From positions 59,573-123,572 of the forward strand of contig CAMYLJ010000008.1 of NCBI GenBank assembly GCA_947259215.1: a stretch of 64,000 nt of DNA, written 5' to 3'. The notes under the pieces were generated by a model, which was not told the origin of the DNA, searched no databases, and saw only the letters and a list, made by a program, of their open reading frames with translations. Origin of the DNA: an uncultured delta proteobacterium (GTDB lineage: Bacteria > Myxococcota_A > UBA9160 > JAFDET01). This document shows positions 60,464 to 64,000 of this stretch, in pieces; the first letter of the stretch is position 1, and each line of letters begins with the position of its first letter. The translations under genes were made by a program, and so were the position numbers.

Positions 60464-62023
60464 TTGCTGAGACTGCACGACACCCTGGACTACCGGGCCC
60501 GCGAGCACCCCGCGTCGGACTTCGCGATCCACGGCGAGCGGAGCTGCAGCTACGCCGAGGCCCTGAAATCGGCCAACCGGCTGGCGAACGCCCTGGTGGA
60601 CGAGGGCCTCCAGCTCGGCGACCGGGTCGCCTACCTGTCCAAGAACTCGATCGAGCACGTCCTCTTCTACTACGCCGCCTCGAAGGCCGGCGTGGTGCCG
60701 GTGCCGCTCAACTACCGGCTCGCTCCGCCCGAGTGGTCGTTCATCCTGAACGACGCGCAGGCGAAGCTCCTGGTGGCACAGCCCGAGTTCGCCGGACCAC
60801 TCGCTAGCGTGCGCGACGAGCTGGGGTCGCTGAAGCGCTTCCTCTCCGTCAACGGCGAGGTGCCGGGCTGGGAGTCCTACGAGGCGTTCGCGGCCTCGGG
60901 CTCGGAGCAGGCCCCCGCGCGTCACGTGACCTCGGACGCGGACGTCTACCAGATGTACACGAGCGGGACGACGGGCCGGCCCAAGGGCGCGATGCTCCAG
61001 CAGCGCGCCGTGGGGGCGCAGCTGCACCAGGCCACGATGGCCTTCGGAGGAAAGCCCGGGGAGCGCACCCTGATCGTGGCGCCCCTCTATCACGCGGCAG
61101 CGGCGATCTGCACCTTCTGCAGCGTCCAGACCGGCGGGACGCTCTTCATCCAGGAGGACTTCGTTCCCGCCGAGGCCGTGCGCGCCCTGTCCGAGGAGCG
61201 GATCCGGATGGCGCTCCTGGTGCCCGCGATGATCCAGTTCTGCCTGGGCGCGGTACCCGACGTGGCGGAGCGGAGCTACGACGACCTGGAGCTCATCATC
61301 TACGGCGCCTCGCCGATCTCCGAGCAGGTCCTGCGCCGGGCCCTCGAGGTCTTCGAGTGCGACTTCCTCCAGGCCTACGGCATGACCGAGACGACGGCGG
61401 CTGCGACCTACCTCTTCCCCGACGACCACCGCCGGGCCCTGGCCGGGCGCAGCGACCTGCTGCTCTCGGCCGGCCGCTCCATTCTCGGGACGGAGATCCG
61501 CATCGTCGACGAAGAGGACCGGCCCTTGCCGGCCGGCACGATCGGCGAGGTCGCGATCCGCGGCCCGCAGCTCATGCGCGGCTACTGGAACCGCCCCGAG
61601 GCCTCCGAGGAGTCCCTGCGCGGCGGCTGGATGCACACGGGCGACGCCGGAATCCTGGACGACGAGGGCTACCTCTTCATCCAGGACCGCGTGAAGGACA
61701 TGATCGTCTCGGGCGGAGAGAACGTGTATCCGCGCGAGATCGAGGAGGTGCTGTTCCAGCATCCGGGCGTGGCCGACGCGGCCGTGATCGGGATTCCCGA
61801 CGAGAGGTGGGGGGAGGCCGTGAAGGCCATCGTGGTGAGGCAGGAGGGCCACGACGTGTCCGGGGACGACATCCTGGACTTCTGCCGCGGGAAGCTCGGC
61901 GGCTACAAGCAGCCGCGCTCGGTGGACTTCATCGACGCGCTGCCCCGCAATCCGACCGGCAAGGTCCTCAAGAAGGACCTGCGCGAGCCCTACTGGAAGG
62001 GGCACGACCGGCGCGTCGGCTAG
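60464..62023 (+). CDS. acyl-CoA ligase / AMP-dependent synthetase
   Basis: A 519-residue ANL-superfamily ligase. YQMYTSGTTGRPKGAMLQQR (about 165) is the P-loop, FLQAYGMTETTAAATYL the A5 motif, WMHTGDAGILDDEGYLFIQD with RVKDMIVSGGENVYPREIEE the hinge and ribose region, and NPTGKVLKKDLREPYW the catalytic Lys tail. It activates a fatty or related acid with ATP and CoA. The start is TTG 60464, with GGAGG seven bases upstream. It differs from the island ligase in sequence, and no beta-oxidation genes sit beside it. Confidence 0.93.
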   Translation: MLRLHDTLDYRAREHPASDFAIHGERSCSYAEALKSANRLANALVDEGLQLGDRVAYLSKNSIEHVLFYYAASKAGVVPVPLNYRLAPPEWSFILNDAQAKLLVAQPEFAGPLASVRDELGSLKRFLSVNGEVPGWESYEAFAASGSEQAPARHVTSDADVYQMYTSGTTGRPKGAMLQQRAVGAQLHQATMAFGGKPGERTLIVAPLYHAAAAICTFCSVQTGGTLFIQEDFVPAEAVRALSEERIRMALLVPAMIQFCLGAVPDVAERSYDDLELIIYGASPISEQVLRRALEVFECDFLQAYGMTETTAAATYLFPDDHRRALAGRSDLLLSAGRSILGTEIRIVDEEDRPLPAGTIGEVAIRGPQLMRGYWNRPEASEESLRGGWMHTGDAGILDDEGYLFIQDRVKDMIVSGGENVYPREIEEVLFQHPGVADAAVIGIPDERWGEAVKAIVVRQEGHDVSGDDILDFCRGKLGGYKQPRSVDFIDALPRNPTGKVLKKDLREPYWKGHDRRVG

Positions 62024-62067
62024 GACCGACGTACACTTTCGCGGTCCCTCGCACATGGGAGACCGCC

Positions 62068-62724
62068 ATGAATCACGCGCCCAGCGTCGAGACCCGCCTG
62101 CTCCAGATTCTGGCCGCCATCGCGGCCGTCGCCGTCTTCGGCGTGCTGGCGCTGGTGCCCTATCGGCTCTACTCCCGCGACATCCGCCACGCGCAGGTGC
62201 AGGCGCACCGCGTGGCCTCGGTCGCGCATACGGCCGTGAGCCACGCCGTGCTCCAGGGCGAGGACGTGGCGGACCTGGCCAACCGGCTCCAGGGGATCGC
62301 CGACTTCGAGATCCGCCTGCGCAAGCTCGAGCCCGGCGAGCTCGACCCCGCCGCCGGCTCCCGCGGCAGCAGTCGGCTCGACGGCACGGACCTCACCTAC
62401 ACCTCCTCGCCGGTGCTGGACGCCGAGGGCAACGCCTACCTCCCCACCATGCACTTCGACCTGTCACCGATGAGGCGCGAATCGGTCCGGCTCATCATCG
62501 ACCTGGTGCTGGCGGTGATCCTGGCCTCGGCGGTCTTCTCCGGCGTGGTGTACCTGCTGATCCGCCGCTCCCTGGTGCAGCCGCTGCGCGACGTGACGCG
62601 CACGATCGAGCAGATCGAGGCCGGCAGCGGGCCAGTGGACCTGCCCCAGTTCGAGACCCGCGAGATGTCGGCGCTGGCCGACGCCATCCAGCGGGCCTGC
62701 CGCGCCCACGGCGTCCCGATCTAG
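62068..62724 (+). CDS. HAMP-domain membrane protein without output domain
   Basis: A 218-residue protein. TM1 spans about residues 12-30, a periplasmic segment of about 105 residues follows, TM2 is around 140-165 (IIDLVLAVILASAVFSGVVY), and a HAMP domain ends the protein (RSLVQPLRDVTRTIEQIEAG, then MSALADAIQRACRAHG). HAMP normally couples to a kinase, cyclase or chemoreceptor domain, but here the stop comes directly after it. The protein may regulate a partner in trans or be the truncated N-terminus of a sensor. ATG 62068 lies 44 bases after the ligase stop. Confidence 0.8.
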   Translation: MNHAPSVETRLLQILAAIAAVAVFGVLALVPYRLYSRDIRHAQVQAHRVASVAHTAVSHAVLQGEDVADLANRLQGIADFEIRLRKLEPGELDPAAGSRGSSRLDGTDLTYTSSPVLDAEGNAYLPTMHFDLSPMRRESVRLIIDLVLAVILASAVFSGVVYLLIRRSLVQPLRDVTRTIEQIEAGSGPVDLPQFETREMSALADAIQRACRAHGVPI

Positions 62725-62740
62725 GGGTCTGGCTCCCGGC

Positions 62741-63643
62741 TCAGGGCAGGTCGTGGCGGCGGAACCAGCGGAACCCGAGGGCGGCGCAGAGCGTCCCGAT
62801 CGCGGCGGGGTAGCCCAGGGTCCAGGCCAAATAGCCCGTGCGGCCGAAGGCGTCCAGGATCACGAAGGCCGATGGCCCGAGCAGCACGAGCTCCGGGTCG
62901 AAGAGCAGCATCGCGCCGGTGCGGAACACCTGGAGCGGGTTCGCCAGCGCGAACGCGACCGCCGTCTCCGGCGCCACCCGCTCCTGCACCATGACCCCGA
63001 GCAGGATCAGGTCGAGGAAGAGCACCAGCACCAGCCAGATCACGAAGGCGGCGCCCTGGGCCACGTCCACCGAGCGGGCGATGCTCGAGACGAGCATTCC
63101 GATGCCGAGGAAGCACCAGGCCAGCGCGGCCAGGAAGGCCGTGTAGAGGCCGAACAGGTGCCACGGAACCGGGATCTCCTGGAGCACGGCCCAGCCCGTG
63201 CCGGCCGCCATGGCGGCGAAGACCGGCAGGAAGACCACCGCGAAGCGGCCGACGAGGCGTCCCCAGTACCAGCCGCCGAGGGAGACCGGAAGTGCCAGCA
63301 GGTACTCGAAGACGCCGGCCTCGCGATCGCCCGCCACCGAGCGCACCGTCGTGACCAGCACGAAGATGGGCAGGATCGCCATGCAGATCTGGATGTAGGT
63401 CACCAGCAGCCGCGAGAGCCCGAGGAAGCCGAGGATGCGCGACTCGGTCACGGCGAAGGCGAAGAGCAGTGCCACGATGCCGCCGAAGACGACGGAGTAG
63501 ACCGCGAACCAGCGCGCCCGCAGGGACTCGGCCACGTCGAGCTTCGCGACCAGCCAGAGGTCGCGCAGTGCGGACCCGTCGGTCGGCTCGGCGCTCCCGG
63601 ACGCGGTGGCGGGGCGCTCAGCGAGGAGGGCTTCGTCGCTCAT
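62741..63643 (-). CDS. ABC-2 type transporter permease, NosY-like
   Basis: A 300-residue membrane protein with about six spans. VAKLDVAESLRARWFAVYSV, then VTTVRSVAGDREAGVFEYLL and LPVSLGGWYWGRLVGRFAVV, are typical of NosY and related ABC-2 permeases. With an ATPase (not in this window) it would form an exporter; NosDFY supports copper-site assembly of nitrous oxide reductase. The NosL-like gene upstream overlaps it by 26 bases. NosZ, NosD and NosF are not visible, so the call is family-level only. Confidence 0.85.
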   Translation of the reverse strand: MSDEALLAERPATASGSAEPTDGSALRDLWLVAKLDVAESLRARWFAVYSVVFGGIVALLFAFAVTESRILGFLGLSRLLVTYIQICMAILPIFVLVTTVRSVAGDREAGVFEYLLALPVSLGGWYWGRLVGRFAVVFLPVFAAMAAGTGWAVLQEIPVPWHLFGLYTAFLAALAWCFLGIGMLVSSIARSVDVAQGAAFVIWLVLVLFLDLILLGVMVQERVAPETAVAFALANPLQVFRTGAMLLFDPELVLLGPSAFVILDAFGRTGYLAWTLGYPAAIGTLCAALGFRWFRRHDLP

Positions 63644-63989
63644 CTTCCCTCGCCAGGATCTGCTGCCTCAGCGTCTCGAGCCCGACGCCCTCGTCCGCGG
63701 AGCCGGGGCGCGCCCCGTAGCCGTAACCCATGGGCGACTGCCTCACCTCCACGAAGCGCGCCTCGCGCGCGTCGAGCCAGCCGCTCGCGTCCAGGTCCCG
63801 CACCCAGATCTCGCGCGGCGCAGCGTCCGCGCGCTCGTGGGCCCAGAGCAGGGCGCAGCCGACGTCGTCGAAGCGGTGGAGCCGGCCGTCCTGGCTGCGC
63901 AGCTGGGTTGCGAAGGAGCGATCCGAGAGGACCATGCGGCAGCGCTCGCACTCGTCGCGATCCCAGGCCACCGGCCCGGGACCGGTCAC
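63618..63989 (-). CDS. NosL family copper-chaperone-like protein (start may lie beyond the window)
   Basis: A frame of 123 residues from GTG 63987-63989. DECERCRMVLSDRSFATQLR contains the C-x-x-C-x-M copper-binding motif of NosL; ARFVEVRQSPMGYGYGARPG matches the second half. The frame remains open to the window edge, so the true start and any lipoprotein signal peptide may be further upstream. NosL delivers Cu(I) to nitrous oxide reductase. The 3' end overlaps the permease start by 26 bases, indicating coupled translation. Confidence 0.8.
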   Translation of the reverse strand: MTGPGPVAWDRDECERCRMVLSDRSFATQLRSQDGRLHRFDDVGCALLWAHERADAAPREIWVRDLDASGWLDAREARFVEVRQSPMGYGYGARPGSADEGVGLETLRQQILAREDERRSPPR

Positions 63990-64000
63990 CGCCGGCCAGC

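Noticed and set aside
62741..63989. Complete nitrous oxide reductase (nos) operon
   Set aside because: Only NosY- and NosL-like genes are visible; nosZ, nosD and nosF are not in the window, so denitrification cannot be claimed.

Overview
This 64-kb window is uniformly GC-rich chromosomal DNA (G/C at most third codon positions, many GTG and TTG starts, 4-nt stop/start overlaps). It carries acyl-CoA metabolism genes, DUF1329/DUF1302 envelope proteins, sulfatases, Coq4-like proteins, relics of PEP-CTERM and PPC secreted proteins, and a glycogen locus. That mix suggests an uncultured Gram-negative bacterium of the former deltaproteobacteria (Myxococcota, Desulfobacterota or Binatota-like). The placement is an inference from gene content only; no rRNA is present.

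Layout. (1) 1-7946, plus strand: a tightly packed operon of an unidentified C-terminus, DUF2855, sulfatase, TetR, a double DsbA/HCCA-isomerase-like protein, haloalkane dehalogenase, a membrane protein and a GPH-type MFS transporter. (2) 7933-13562: epoxide-hydrolase-like enzyme, PF10118-like protein, ICMT-like methyltransferase, an aldo/keto reductase lacking its usual catalytic residues, and a DUF1214-sulfotransferase pair. (3) 13.6-18.4 kb: PEP-CTERM relic, DUF1295 protein, class II cyclic-nucleotide phosphodiesterase, HExxH lipoprotein, SnoaL-like relic, amidohydrolase. (4) 18.4-36.8 kb: a zone of serial insertions next to an intact tRNA-Arg(UCU). Three 3' fragments of that tRNA lie to its left, one as a 48-bp perfect repeat. 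The zone holds a frameshifted hybrid histidine kinase, an ADP-ribosylglycohydrolase, a Coq4-like gene and a 13.8-kb lipid/CoA cluster. (5) 36.9-50.6 kb: a membrane protein and a glycogen/alpha-glucan locus with two phosphorylases, GlgX, GlgB, MalQ, a GT4 glycosyltransferase and a DUF2934 protein with a Lys/Ala-rich tail. (6) 50.6-64 kb: thioesterase, nitronate monooxygenase, AidB-like dehydrogenase, tRNA-His, a thermolysin-like metallopeptidase with a PPC relic, DUF2182/DUF1326, an RRM protein with a long structured leader, a second sulfatase, an acyl-CoA ligase, a HAMP protein without output domain, and NosY/NosL-like genes.

How the parts fit together. The 22.9-36.7 kb cluster has a CoA ligase, acyl-CoA dehydrogenase, SDR, thiolase and DUF5938 reductase: the enzymes for activating and beta-oxidising a hydrophobic acid. 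It adds a Coq4-like protein, three TetR regulators and a DUF1329/DUF1302 envelope pair. One of the regulators resembles the Vibrio LuxR/HapR/SmcR group. A 22-bp site with that group's operator architecture (TTATTGA-N8-TCAATAA) lies directly beside its start codon and upstream of the divergent acyl-CoA dehydrogenase. The tRNA-anchored insertion zone and this regulator-operator pair are the most notable observations. No integrase, transposase, CRISPR array or rRNA was seen.
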